From: UBA12087 sp964370815
GTDB lineage: Bacteria; Chloroflexota; Anaerolineae; Anaerolineales; Villigracilaceae
NCBI GenBank assembly: GCA_964370815.1
Contig: CAYJKQ010000009.1
Coordinates: 28,036-92,035 of the forward strand
Reading direction: 5' to 3'
DNA: 64,000 nt
Shown: positions 24,018 through 32,737 of the stretch, piece after piece
How the letters are laid out: each line of letters begins with the position of its first letter
Position numbering within the stretch: position 1 is the stretch's first letter
Notes under the pieces: generated by a model
Told to the model about the DNA's origin: nothing
Database searches by the model: none
What the model saw: only the letters and a program-made list of their open reading frames with translations
Made by a program: the position numbers and the translations under genes

Positions 24018-25007
24018 TCAGGGCAGAAATTCGTTGCTGAAGGCTGCGTTCAGATCCAGGGCTTGTTTCAACCAGCCCATGCTGAGCAGGACATCCTGCA
24101 TGTTTTGCCAGGCAAGCGGGTCTGAGACTCCCAACCGTTCTGCCCTCCAGAGTTCGATCGAGGCGAGCAGGATCTTCTTCTGAACTTCCTCATCTGCCGG
24201 GGAAAGGCTGGCCAGGTTTTCGACATACTTTTTGCTGATCTGGTAGGCAGCGTCCGGGTTATCGATGGTATATTGCAGACCTTTGAGGGTGGCTTGGACC
24301 ATGGCGCGCACCAGGGCGGGATCTTCTGCGATGGTTTTCTCGTTGGTGATCAATCCGTTGGAGGCCAGTTGGACATGATCTGCCACGCGCAATTCGTTGA
24401 CCGCATAACCCTGGGCTCGCAGTTGAACGGGTTCGTTGGCGGTATAGACCGAGACAGCCGCTTCACGCCCCGCCACCAGCGACTCGACCTGGGTGTAGCC
24501 GATCGAATCCAGGGTTACATCGCTCTCCTTCAACCCAGCGGCATACAATATGGCTTCAAGACCGACATAGTTGGCGCCATACAGACCCGGCAAACCGATC
24601 TTTTTGCCAGCCAGGTCCTGCGGGGTGAGGATGCCCTCTTCCGCCAGTGAGACGATCGAAACCGGGTACTCCTGATACCAGGCCATGACATAGACCACCG
24701 GCAATCCCTGGGCACGCGCCAGGGGCACCTGCTCTCCCGAAACGATGGCAAACTGGATCTCATCTGCCCCCACCAGAGCCAAGCCATCGGTTTCCTGGGC
24801 ATAATCCAGGGTCACATTCAAACCGGCTTCCCGGTAATAGCCCTTGTCCAGGGCTACGTACAACGGGGCAAATTGGATGTTCGGGATGTAACCCAGAGGC
24901 AGGCGGATATCCACCAGGTTGGTTTCCGAAACACTTGTGGGTGCGCTGCTGCATGCTGCAAGCAGTATGCTGACCAGCACCAGGACAAATAATGATTTTG
25001 ATCTCAT
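24018..25007 (-). CDS. NMT1/THI5-like substrate-binding lipoprotein, likely RibY type
   Basis: A 329-residue periplasmic-binding lipoprotein. The signal peptide ends in ILLAA-C with Cys19. The mature part is the NMT1/THI5-like fold: 'VDIRLPLGYIPNIQFAPLYVALDKGYYREAGLNV' region, then 'LVGADEIQFAIVSGEQVPLARAQGLPVV' and 'GKKIGLPGLYGANYVGLEAILYAAG'. RibY proteins of Chloroflexi belong to this fold and are encoded beside FMN riboswitches. The start at 25007 has GGAG seven bases upstream. The 131-base gap to the upstream permease contains a family B repeat half and a hairpin. Confidence 0.88.
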   Translation of the reverse strand: MRSKSLFVLVLVSILLAACSSAPTSVSETNLVDIRLPLGYIPNIQFAPLYVALDKGYYREAGLNVTLDYAQETDGLALVGADEIQFAIVSGEQVPLARAQGLPVVYVMAWYQEYPVSIVSLAEEGILTPQDLAGKKIGLPGLYGANYVGLEAILYAAGLKESDVTLDSIGYTQVESLVAGREAAVSVYTANEPVQLRAQGYAVNELRVADHVQLASNGLITNEKTIAEDPALVRAMVQATLKGLQYTIDNPDAAYQISKKYVENLASLSPADEEVQKKILLASIELWRAERLGVSDPLAWQNMQDVLLSMGWLKQALDLNAAFSNEFLP

Positions 25008-25031
25008 GGCACTACTCCATTGTAAAAAACC

Positions 25032-25107
25032 AGGTTTATAGGGTCTTCCCGTGATGATCGGGAAGACGTTTTTTCTCAGACCAAGACCCTGAAGGTTTAT
25101 CTGGTAT
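25032..25107. repeat. Partial family B repeat with hairpin, between transporter genes
   Basis: Contains AAGACCCTGAAGGTTT (about 25083-25098) and, to its left, a perfect 9-bp hairpin GTCTTCCCG/CGGGAAGAC (25043-25051 with 25059-25067) followed on the plus strand by GTTTTTT. On the minus strand it lies inside the operon and could set the ratio of permease to binding protein. Confidence 0.6.
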
Positions 25108-25138
25108 GAGAAAGAGTTAATAGATATCCTTTTCAAGA

Positions 25139-25930
25139 TCACTCACGCCACTCCTGCCATGCCAGCAAGCGGTGTTCAAAGAATGCCACCAGGCTGTAGA
25201 GCGCCAGCGCCATGACAACCAGGGTGAAAACGGCAACAAAAACCAGGGCGGTATCATACTGGCCGCGACCGACATTGATCAGGAAACCCAGCCCCTGGTT
25301 TGCTCCCACCAGTTCGCCCACCACTGCACCGATCACAGATAATGTGGCTCCGATACGCAAACCACCCAATAAGATGGGCAGTGCGGCTGGCAGTTCCAGC
25401 AGTCGCAGGGTCTGCCAGCGCGTGGCATGCAGCGATCCCATCAAGGCGTGCAGGGAACGCGGTACAGCCCGCACACCCACCACGGTGTTGACCAGCACCG
25501 GGAAGAAGACGATCAGGGCACAGATCAACACTTTGGAGAACATGCCCGGACCAAACCAGATCACCAGCAGGGGCGCTATCGCCACGATCGGGATGGCTTG
25601 CATGGCTACCAGGTAGGGAGACAGCAGGCGCTCGAACAGGCGTGACTTGGACAGCAGGTATCCCAGTGCAGAAGCACAGAACGTTCCCGCCAGCAGCCCC
25701 AGGCTGATCTCTTCCAGGGTCACCAGGGCGTGTACCAGCAGACTGCCGTCTTGCATTGCACGCAAGAATCTGTTCCAGACCATGCCCGGGGCAGGCAGGA
25801 TGAAGGCGGGCAGACTCGAATACAGGCTGACCAGCCACCAGGCAGCCAAACCGGTCGCCAGGGAAGCCAGCGCGGTCCATGGAAAGCGGACCCTGGTTGT
25901 GCCGGATATCTGGATCTTTGGAAATTGCAT
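25139..25930 (-). CDS. ABC transporter permease (SsuC/ThiX type), likely RibX type
   Basis: A 263-residue BPD-transport permease with about six membrane helices. The ATPase-coupling EAA loop is visible as 'HALMGSLHATRWQTLRLLELPAALPILLGGLRIG' region (about residues 165-198). It belongs to the same class as SsuC, TauC and ThiX. It is the first gene behind the FMN riboswitch, about 75 bases downstream of the expression-platform terminator. ATG at 25930 is preceded by AGG nine bases upstream; a TTG at 25939 is the only other choice. Confidence 0.9.
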   Translation of the reverse strand: MQFPKIQISGTTRVRFPWTALASLATGLAAWWLVSLYSSLPAFILPAPGMVWNRFLRAMQDGSLLVHALVTLEEISLGLLAGTFCASALGYLLSKSRLFERLLSPYLVAMQAIPIVAIAPLLVIWFGPGMFSKVLICALIVFFPVLVNTVVGVRAVPRSLHALMGSLHATRWQTLRLLELPAALPILLGGLRIGATLSVIGAVVGELVGANQGLGFLINVGRGQYDTALVFVAVFTLVVMALALYSLVAFFEHRLLAWQEWRE

Positions 25931-26004
25931 GCTTTTCAACCTGATCTCTGCCTTGCACCGCTCCCGACTTAACGGGTGGCGGGAGATGGGGGGGGGTTAA
26001 ACCC

Positions 26005-26031
26005 AAAACCCCGCATGGGTTACCTGCGGGG
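26005..26031 (-). terminator. Terminator of the FMN riboswitch expression platform
   Basis: On the minus strand CCCCGCA (26031-26025) pairs with TGCGGGG (26015-26009), followed by TTTTGGG. It lies about 70 bases after the aptamer and before the permease gene, where a ligand-controlled terminator is expected. A second hairpin (CCTGGTTGCC/GGCAAACCAGG, 26056-26080) sits between aptamer and terminator and may be part of the switch. Confidence 0.75.
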
Positions 26032-26100
26032 CGATTAAACGCAGCCAATTGTGCACCTGGTTGCCTTACGGCAAACCAGGCTGACAACAAGCCAGCTTTT

Positions 26101-26225
26101 ACCTTCTTTCATCCGGACTGTAACCGTCGGCTGCGAAATTTCATCGCATCCTGTAATCCCGTTGGAAATGGGCGTACTCGTGGGCTTTAACCACCGATCG
26201 GGAATTTCACCCTGCCCCGAAGGTC
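26101..26225 (-). promoter_or_regulatory. FMN riboswitch (RFN element)
   Basis: Read on the minus strand, the element opens with GACCTTCGGGGCAGGGTG, has AAATTCCCGATCGGTGGT and AAAGCCCACGAGT, then GCAGCCGACGGTTACAGTCC and closes with GGATGAAAGAAGGT. These blocks match the conserved six-helix FMN aptamer in order, and the first and last segments (ACCTTC/GAAGGT) form the closing stem. FMN binding normally stabilises a terminator and turns genes off. The genes downstream encode an ABC importer, so this transporter is expected to be made when flavin is scarce. Confidence 0.95.
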
Positions 26226-26332
26226 ATGACTATTTAATTGTTGTGCCACCCGGCGGGATATCCTCCCGCCATGATGAACATATCTCTATTATACTGCTTA
26301 TTTGAAGATTTTTCGTGACTGCTCAAGCTGCA

Positions 26333-26428
26333 AGACCCTAAAGGTTTCTCTGACAGATGAATTAGAACGCTTAGCCTGATATTCATGCTGTCGAACCCTT
26401 ATTTTTCTGGGGAAAACCTTTAGGGTTT
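26333..26428. repeat. Family B repeat, 96 bp, downstream of ferredoxin
   Basis: Its ends are inverted: AGACCCTAAAGGTTT (26333-26347) and AAACCTTTAGGGTTT (26414-26428). A related internal TTAGCCTGATATTCATG segment is shared with the copy at 26915. It lies 40 bases beyond the ferredoxin stop and could act as its terminator through the 15-bp stem. Confidence 0.8.
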
Positions 26429-26468
26429 GAGTAGTTACATTTTTTCAATAATCCGGGAAGAATCGCAC

Positions 26469-26657
26469 TTATGCTTTTTCGATGCACTCGACCGGGCAGA
26501 CGGAGACACACTGGGGTGAATCGTGGTGACCAACACATTCCACGCATGTTGCGGCGTCGATAACATAAATGATGTCGCCTTCCGTGATGGATTCGGTCGG
26601 GCATTCCGGGACGCATGCGCCGCAGGAAATGCATTCGTCGGTGATTTTCATTGCCAT
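26469..26657 (-). CDS. 2[4Fe-4S] ferredoxin
   Basis: A 62-residue bacterial ferredoxin with two cluster sites: CISCGACVPECP (about residues 9-20) and CVECVGHHDSPQCVSVCP (about 38-55). The longer spacing between the second and third Cys of site 2 is typical of the clostridial/chromatium-type 'YfhL-like' ferredoxins. It is a soluble electron carrier. AGGAG lies eight bases before the ATG. The gene is alone and sits between two family B repeats in the same orientation. Confidence 0.95.
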   Translation of the reverse strand: MAMKITDECISCGACVPECPTESITEGDIIYVIDAATCVECVGHHDSPQCVSVCPVECIEKA

Positions 26658-26708
26658 TTTTATTGCTCCTGTAAAAAAAATAGTGTCATCTTAATGATTC
26701 GGGGGAAA

Positions 26709-26748
26709 GGGGGGTCCGTAAGGTGTTGTTCACAGCCACGAACCCCCC
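26709..26748 (-). promoter_or_regulatory. Hairpin in the ferredoxin leader
   Basis: On the minus strand GGGGGGTTCGT pairs with ACGGACCCCCC, followed by TTT, about 50 bases before the ferredoxin start. It may be a transcription attenuator or simply a stabilising leader hairpin. Confidence 0.4.
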
Positions 26749-26785
26749 GTCGACCCATTTGGGAGGAGATAGGAGTTGCCAGTAT

Positions 26786-26814
26786 AAAATATCGCATGCG
26801 CTGGTTAACGTCAA
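26786..26814 (-). promoter_or_regulatory. Probable sigma-70-type promoter of the ferredoxin gene
   Basis: On the minus strand TTGACG (26814-26809) and TATTTT (26791-26786) are separated by 17 bases. It would give a ~120-nt leader that contains the hairpin at 26709-26748. Confidence 0.45.
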
Positions 26815-26914
26815 CTGACAAATGTCGCCTGTTTTCAGGTTTTTGTCATTCCCTTGGCTCCAAACGACATAACCTGCATCCCTTTTAAGAGAGAATAATA
26901 ACTGCTCAGACCAA

Positions 26915-27010
26915 GACCCTAAAGGTTTCTCTGGTAGAGATATTGGAATGTTCAGCCTGGTATCCATGGTGTTGAACACTCAATATTTCCGGGAAAACCT
27001 TCAGGGTCTG
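26915..27010. repeat. Family B repeat, 96 bp, upstream of ferredoxin
   Basis: Begins AGACCCTAAAGGTTTCTCTG and ends AAACCTTCAGGGTCT, the inverted termini of the family. It has the same length and orientation as the copy at 26333-26428 and lies 24 bases past the stop of the HD-GYP gene, which it could terminate. Confidence 0.8.
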
Positions 27011-27033
27011 AGTAATTACCTGGAATTTTTCTC

Positions 27034-30000
27034 TTATAATCCCTGCAATATACCATCCGGTCCGATCATGTTCATGAAGGCTTTCACCACCTGCGGGTCG
27101 AAGTGGGTCCCCGCCTGTTCCTGGATGTACTTCATGGTCTTTTTTGGTGTCCAGGCTGAGCGGTAGGGACGGTCGGAGGTGAGCGCATCCCATACGTCCA
27201 CAATGGCAAAAATGCGTGCCGAGAGGGGGATCTGGTCGCCTTTCAGGCCGCGTGGGTAACCACTGCCATCCCATTTTTCATGGTGGCAGTAAGGGATATC
27301 CAGCGAGGTATTGAGGTAATGGATCGGAGAAAGCATATTGTAAGCAAGCACAGGGTGTGTGCGCATGGTCACCCATTCCTCATCACTTAACGGTCCGGGT
27401 TTTAATAGGATACTGTCCGGAATGCCCATTTTACCGATATCGTGCAGCAAAGCACCCCAGCGTATGAACCTGATGTCCTCGTCAACAGTGCCCATCCGGA
27501 CAGCCAACTGAATGGTGGTAAGCGCCACCCGGCGTGTATGACCTTCGGTTTCGTTATCACGTAATTCCAGGGCAGTTGCCCAGCCTGTCAATGTGCTGTC
27601 ATATGCCATTGCCAGGTCTGAGTTGGAGCGTTCAAGGTGGTTGAAGAGCTGCACGTTATCAACCGCAATGGCTGCCTGACCCGCCAGTGTCTCCAGGAAA
27701 TTGACCCAATCCTCGTCAATTTGGATCGGTTGGCGGTTGAACACCTCCAACACACCCTGGATGTGCCCTTTGGCCAGCAACGGCACACCCCAGTAGGTGG
27801 TGAAGCCCTCACTGGGCAGGGATGAGGATTTTTCCAATCCGTGCATTTCTTTTTTAAGATCGGGCACATGGATGGTGCGGCGTTCCAGGGCAGCCTGCCC
27901 GGCGAAACCCTCCCCAATTCGCAGGTTGGTATGCTTGAGTGCCTGGCTGTGAAAACCGCGCCCGCTGGTATATTTCAGTGTGGAATCGGTCGCATCCAAA
28001 ACCAGGATATCCGCTGCATCAACTCCCAGATGGGTGGTGACCTGTTCCAGCAGGACGTTAAGTGTCATCACCAGGTCAAAACTGGCAGATATTGCCATAT
28101 CCACCCGGCGCAGGGATTCCATGCGCTGCAGGCTGCGATTGATATTTTCAAACAGGCGCACATTGTCCAGGGCAGCCGAGGTCAGGCGTGCCAGAAGTTC
28201 GTAGGTTTTGATCTCGGCTTCGGATGGATGGCGAGGCTGGAGACTGCTTAAAGTGATCGCTCCGCTCACAACGCCATCGATCAGCAACGGGAAGGCAAAG
28301 AAGGAGTGAACACCCGGGTGTACCAGCACTTTGCGTAAGGCTGGCATCTCCTGGTCAATATTTGAAATAAGGATCGTATTACCGCTTTGAAAAACCCGGG
28401 CAGCTTCCGGCAGGAGGGCAATGGGGATTCGTAAACCTGGTGGAACACCCGCTGGCAACCCGAAATGGGCAGCCAGGACGATCTCCTGTGTATTTGGATC
28501 CAGCAGCATGACCGTGCAAACCGGGCTGTTGGAAAGCAGGGCTGCCTTGTTAACCAGATTCTCCAGAAGCTCCTGTTCGGTGTGCAGGCTGGTCAATTCA
28601 GCGCTCAGGATCTGCAGATCCGACAGGCGCTGGGAACGGCGTTGTTCGGCATCAAATAATTGCGCCAGCTCTGTTTCTGCTGATTTGCGCCTGATAGCCT
28701 GCGCCACCCCCCCGGAGATCGAAGTCAGAATATCCACATCGTGTTGCGAATATTGGTTTTCGGTCTCATAATCCTGGACGACCATGACCCCTATGGTCTC
28801 GTTGGAAACGATCAGCGGTACACCCAACCAGGAGGGAGAATAAGCGCCTACCATTTCCACCAAGCCTTGTTGGCGAAGATCATCAAAGGATTGAGGGTTA
28901 AACAGGTAAGGTTTGGAGTTGCGATAGACATAGGCGCTCAGGGTCTTACCCATCTCGTAGGAAGAAACTTGTTGATCGAATTCATCAACCAGATACGCCA
29001 GGTTGAACACCCCGGTGGTTTTGCTGTTGAGTGCAACAAAGAAATTTTTGGCTTTGATCACTTTGCCAATGGCGTGATGGACGATCTCCAAATAATCATG
29101 CAGGTCGTCGGTAACCGTCAAACCCTGCATGATCTCCAGCAGGATCTGGCGCTCCAGATCCACCTGTTTGCGCCCGGTAATATCGGTCAGTGAGCCTTCG
29201 TAATAGAGTACCCTGCCATTTTCATCGTGGAAGGAACGCGCGTATTCCAGTCCAACGATGGGTTGGCCCTGCCTGGTGCGCAGATGGATCTCCAGGTTTT
29301 TTACAACCCCATATCTGTCGATCTCCTCCAGGTATTTGTTCCGTTCATCCTGTGAGGCATACACCTGGGAGGCGTTCGTTCTAATCAATTCAATTTCGCT
29401 GTCATAACCCAGCATGCTTACCAGTGCCTTATTCGCCGCCAGGATACTGCCATCAGGTGAACTGCGGTAAACACCAACCGGCACATTATCGAACAGCGAG
29501 CGGTACTTGGCCTCGGAATCAAGCAGAAGAACACTCGCTTGTTTGCTTTCAGTAACATCGCGCGCGACCCAGATAACGGCATCCTCTGTCATGGGGGTGA
29601 CAGTCGTTGCAAACCATTTCTCCTTATCTCTGATCATCAAGGAGTATTCAAAACGGATCGTCTTTTTCGAATTTAAAACCTCGAGTATATATCCGATAAA
29701 TTGGTCGGCTTCATTGGTCGGGAAGACATCATGCAAAGTTTTCCCGATCAATTCTTCCATTGGTTTATAAAGCAGATCCTGGTTGGTCTCTGTGATCTTT
29801 AGATATCGACCCTCTTTATCAAGCATCAATACCAGGTCTGGCATGGCAGCGAATAGGGCGCGCAACTCTGATTCGGATCGATATAAGTCCTCTTCAGCCT
29901 GTTTGCGCAGGGTGACATCCCGCACGATTCCCCGGAAACCCGTGCTGCTGCCTTCAGAATTTTTGATGAGGGAGGCAGAACCCTCAATGAACAACTTTTC

Positions 30001-31836
30001 CCCATCCTTGCAGGTTACTTCCCATTCGATCCCATGAGCCGGCAAACCTGTTCGATAGACCTGGTTGAAACTCTGGAAAACGATATCAAGATTTTTAGGA
30101 TCAATGTATTGGCGGTAATTCATCCCCATCAATTCCTGCGGGTCATACCTGTAAATTTTCGGCAAGGCAGGGTTAAAAAACGTGAACGTACCTTTCAGGT
30201 CGATCTCAAAATAGCCATCTTCGATCGTCTCCAGGATGTTGCGGTAGCGTTCCTCACTTGCGCGCAGGTCATCTTCCACCCGCTGGCGATGGATCTCGGC
30301 TTGTTTGCGCTCAGTGACATCCCGTGAGACACCCATGACAGCGTTGACCTGCCCGGTTTTGTTTCTAAGAGGTACAAGTTGGGTATCCAGCCAGCGTTGA
30401 CCGTCGGGGAAGGTGATCGGGCTTTCAGAAACAAGGGGTTCGCCTGAATTAAATACCTGTTTTAATGCATACCCCTGGCTCTCTGCGAGGGCGGGTGGGA
30501 ACAGCTCTGTACGTGCCTTGCCGATCACTTCTTCGGGCGTTTTGCCGAATTGCATGGCTGCCAGATCATTGACATATTGCACCTGGTCGTCCTGGTTTAT
30601 GACAAAGATCATGTCCGGGGATGTCTCTGCCAGGATGCGGTAGCGTTCCTCACTGTCACTCAGCTCGAGCGTGCGCTGTTCCACTTTCTGCTCAAGTTCG
30701 CCTGCCCACCCCCTGAGTTGAATTTCTTGAGCCTGCAGTGAGCCTGCCATCTGGTTAAAAGCCTGACCGAGCTTGCCGAATTCATCCGAGGAACGAACCT
30801 GGATGCGCTCTTCCAGGTTACCCTGCCCGAGCTGGATGGTTCCGCCTAACAGATCATGCAATGGGCGGGTCACCGTGCGTGAGATGGCAAGAGATGCCAG
30901 CGAGCCTGCCAGCAGTACCAATACGCTCACCAGAAGGAAGGACCTTCTGAGAGCCTGCGCCGCCCTGTAGGCTTCCTGTTGATCAATTTTTACTATTAAA
31001 CACATGTTGCGTTCACCCATCCAACGGTAGACTACAATGGCTGGGATACCGCGATAATCGTCCCCCTCATACACCCCGCTGTTGCGTTCCAGACAGGTAT
31101 CCACGGCAACTGTATCAATTCCATGCTGTACCACAGTCGCGTTGGTCTGGAGACGCGGCAGGGTTACGAACAGGTGGGAGGTATTCACCAGGAAGGCGTC
31201 ATCCATCTGGTGCAGCCCTGTACGGCGTTGAATGATGATGCCCATTTCCGTCAGGTCGAGAGAACCAGCCAGCACTGCCAGCAGACTGCCATCGGCAGCA
31301 ACTATCGGAGCAGCACCCATCATGACATAGCTTCCGGAGGACAGATCATAGATCGGGTTCTCGATAACACTCCCGTCTCGACCCTTGATAAAAAACGCCT
31401 CCTGCTCGCGAAACTTGCCCACATCAGCCGGGTTGGTGGAGAGAATGATGCGCCCACTGTCCGCTTCAAGAATTTGTAAAAATTGGAATAAATGCCCCTG
31501 ACCTGTCCAGTTTTGCAGGTTCCGGTTTATTTCTTCAGTCAACAGCCGGGCTGCCGGGGATGCGGCGGAAAGATTTAGATAATCCTGCAGGATCTCCTGC
31601 AGCTGAGGCTGGCTGGCAATATCCAGCATATTGTGCTGGCGGTTCTCCACCCAGGCATTCAGGGCGGCTTCCTTCTCCAGGGAGGTGGCAAGCAATTCGG
31701 ACACGGCAGCCGAGCGCAGCGAATAGCGCGCATTCAGGTATGCTGGCACGCTCAACCCCAGCAACAGGAGGGTGGCAAAGAGAATGAAGACCAGGGTCAG
31801 TTTGAGGGTGATACTTAAGTTTCTTAGCATTTTCAT
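27034..31836 (-). CDS. Multi-sensor HD-GYP phosphodiesterase (Cache-HAMP-PAS4-GAF3-HD-GYP)
   Basis: A 1600-residue signalling protein. In order: membrane helix (about 10-32), extracytoplasmic Cache-type sensor (33-290), second helix (292-318), HAMP (320-372), coiled coil, four PAS domains (about 398-515, 530-650, 656-770, 785-900; each ends in a 'RDVTERKQAE'-like signature), three GAF domains (about 910-1060, 1085-1230, 1245-1400) and a C-terminal HD-GYP domain (about 1425-1590). The HD-GYP motifs are intact: HDIGKMGIP and HHEKWDGSGYP. It should hydrolyse cyclic di-GMP. No GGDEF or kinase domain is present. It follows a DUF3068 gene, a binding lipoprotein gene and a receiver gene in one operon. 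Confidence 0.92.
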   Translation of the reverse strand: MKMLRNLSITLKLTLVFILFATLLLLGLSVPAYLNARYSLRSAAVSELLATSLEKEAALNAWVENRQHNMLDIASQPQLQEILQDYLNLSAASPAARLLTEEINRNLQNWTGQGHLFQFLQILEADSGRIILSTNPADVGKFREQEAFFIKGRDGSVIENPIYDLSSGSYVMMGAAPIVAADGSLLAVLAGSLDLTEMGIIIQRRTGLHQMDDAFLVNTSHLFVTLPRLQTNATVVQHGIDTVAVDTCLERNSGVYEGDDYRGIPAIVVYRWMGERNMCLIVKIDQQEAYRAAQALRRSFLLVSVLVLLAGSLASLAISRTVTRPLHDLLGGTIQLGQGNLEERIQVRSSDEFGKLGQAFNQMAGSLQAQEIQLRGWAGELEQKVEQRTLELSDSEERYRILAETSPDMIFVINQDDQVQYVNDLAAMQFGKTPEEVIGKARTELFPPALAESQGYALKQVFNSGEPLVSESPITFPDGQRWLDTQLVPLRNKTGQVNAVMGVSRDVTERKQAEIHRQRVEDDLRASEERYRNILETIEDGYFEIDLKGTFTFFNPALPKIYRYDPQELMGMNYRQYIDPKNLDIVFQSFNQVYRTGLPAHGIEWEVTCKDGEKLFIEGSASLIKNSEGSSTGFRGIVRDVTLRKQAEEDLYRSESELRALFAAMPDLVLMLDKEGRYLKITETNQDLLYKPMEELIGKTLHDVFPTNEADQFIGYILEVLNSKKTIRFEYSLMIRDKEKWFATTVTPMTEDAVIWVARDVTESKQASVLLLDSEAKYRSLFDNVPVGVYRSSPDGSILAANKALVSMLGYDSEIELIRTNASQVYASQDERNKYLEEIDRYGVVKNLEIHLRTRQGQPIVGLEYARSFHDENGRVLYYEGSLTDITGRKQVDLERQILLEIMQGLTVTDDLHDYLEIVHHAIGKVIKAKNFFVALNSKTTGVFNLAYLVDEFDQQVSSYEMGKTLSAYVYRNSKPYLFNPQSFDDLRQQGLVEMVGAYSPSWLGVPLIVSNETIGVMVVQDYETENQYSQHDVDILTSISGGVAQAIRRKSAETELAQLFDAEQRRSQRLSDLQILSAELTSLHTEQELLENLVNKAALLSNSPVCTVMLLDPNTQEIVLAAHFGLPAGVPPGLRIPIALLPEAARVFQSGNTILISNIDQEMPALRKVLVHPGVHSFFAFPLLIDGVVSGAITLSSLQPRHPSEAEIKTYELLARLTSAALDNVRLFENINRSLQRMESLRRVDMAISASFDLVMTLNVLLEQVTTHLGVDAADILVLDATDSTLKYTSGRGFHSQALKHTNLRIGEGFAGQAALERRTIHVPDLKKEMHGLEKSSSLPSEGFTTYWGVPLLAKGHIQGVLEVFNRQPIQIDEDWVNFLETLAGQAAIAVDNVQLFNHLERSNSDLAMAYDSTLTGWATALELRDNETEGHTRRVALTTIQLAVRMGTVDEDIRFIRWGALLHDIGKMGIPDSILLKPGPLSDEEWVTMRTHPVLAYNMLSPIHYLNTSLDIPYCHHEKWDGSGYPRGLKGDQIPLSARIFAIVDVWDALTSDRPYRSAWTPKKTMKYIQEQAGTHFDPQVVKAFMNMIGPDGILQGL

Positions 31837-31879
31837 AGGTTGTTCTCTCTTGGTACAGAGATCGTGCTGGAAAGTGACT

Positions 31880-32737
31880 TCATCTTTGAGAAAGGCGCAA
31901 GCGGGTAAATGATCCGATCAGCAAAAAAACCAGTCCGGCTACCAGGGACAAGACAGGCAGAAAAACCTCGATCACAAGCATGCGCAGCAGGGTGGTGCGT
32001 GCCAGCTCCAAACGGGCGGCACGCGTTTCGGGAGTGTAGATATTGGTCCATGTATTGAACTCTGCCACGGTGCTGTGGTCCTTAATATCGACCCATGAAC
32101 TGGAACCCTGATCCTGGTAATTAACCACAATGCCCGATAGCGGCTCAACCCACAGCGTGCCAGTGGCAGTGGTGATCGCCAGGTAACGCTCAGGCACGAT
32201 CGGCAGGTAACTATAACCGGACGTTTCATCCAGATCGCTCACGGTCATTTTAAAGACATAGACCCGAACTCCCTCCAACATTTCAATATGATCAAAGGTC
32301 AGTGATTGCAGACCGATATAGAATGGATCCCACAGGGTGTATTGGCTTTGTGAAACATGGGTGGGGAAGAAGTAATGACCATTGCGCCGCACATTCCCAT
32401 AATCAGGCAGGTTCTGGCGGGTGCTGCGCTGCACGCCATATAGACCACCAGTCTCAAAATTTACAGTGTCATCCTTAAAGAAAATTTGTAATTCACCCTG
32501 GATGATGACCACTTCGGGCAAAGCTGTCAGGGTCTGGTCGATGCGCCGCACCTTCAGCTGGCTGGATTGCCATATGCTGTCAGGAGATTCTCGAAATTGA
32601 TTTTCCTGTTCATAAGTGGTCTCAATTCTGAAATATCCTGGCAACTGTTCCAGGGCTGGTGCCACCCAGAAACGCAGCAAAACAGCCAGGGTCAGAAAGA
32701 TCAAGGAAATGATAAAGAGCCTGGTGTAAGATCTCAC
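31880..32737 (-). CDS. DUF3068 (PorA-family) membrane protein
   Basis: A 285-residue protein with one membrane helix at each end (about residues 7-28 and 250-275) and a large extracytoplasmic middle domain rich in beta strands, as in DUF3068. Typical segments are 'YGVQRSTRQNLPDYGNVRRNGHYFFPTH' region and 'VEPLSGIVVNYQDQG'. GTG at 32737 is chosen because GGAGGAG lies about eight bases upstream and it overlaps the previous stop (GTGA). DUF3068 proteins are poorly characterised, so its place between a binding protein and a membrane sensor suggests a signal-relay or scaffold role, which is inference. Confidence 0.75.
   Translation of the reverse strand: MRSYTRLFIISLIFLTLAVLLRFWVAPALEQLPGYFRIETTYEQENQFRESPDSIWQSSQLKVRRIDQTLTALPEVVIIQGELQIFFKDDTVNFETGGLYGVQRSTRQNLPDYGNVRRNGHYFFPTHVSQSQYTLWDPFYIGLQSLTFDHIEMLEGVRVYVFKMTVSDLDETSGYSYLPIVPERYLAITTATGTLWVEPLSGIVVNYQDQGSSSWVDIKDHSTVAEFNTWTNIYTPETRAARLELARTTLLRMLVIEVFLPVLSLVAGLVFLLIGSFTRLRLSQR

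Noticed and set aside
26686..26979. A 97-residue minus-strand open frame upstream of the ferredoxin
   Set aside because: It begins inside a family B repeat and crosses the ferredoxin promoter and leader hairpin; there is no ribosome-binding site.
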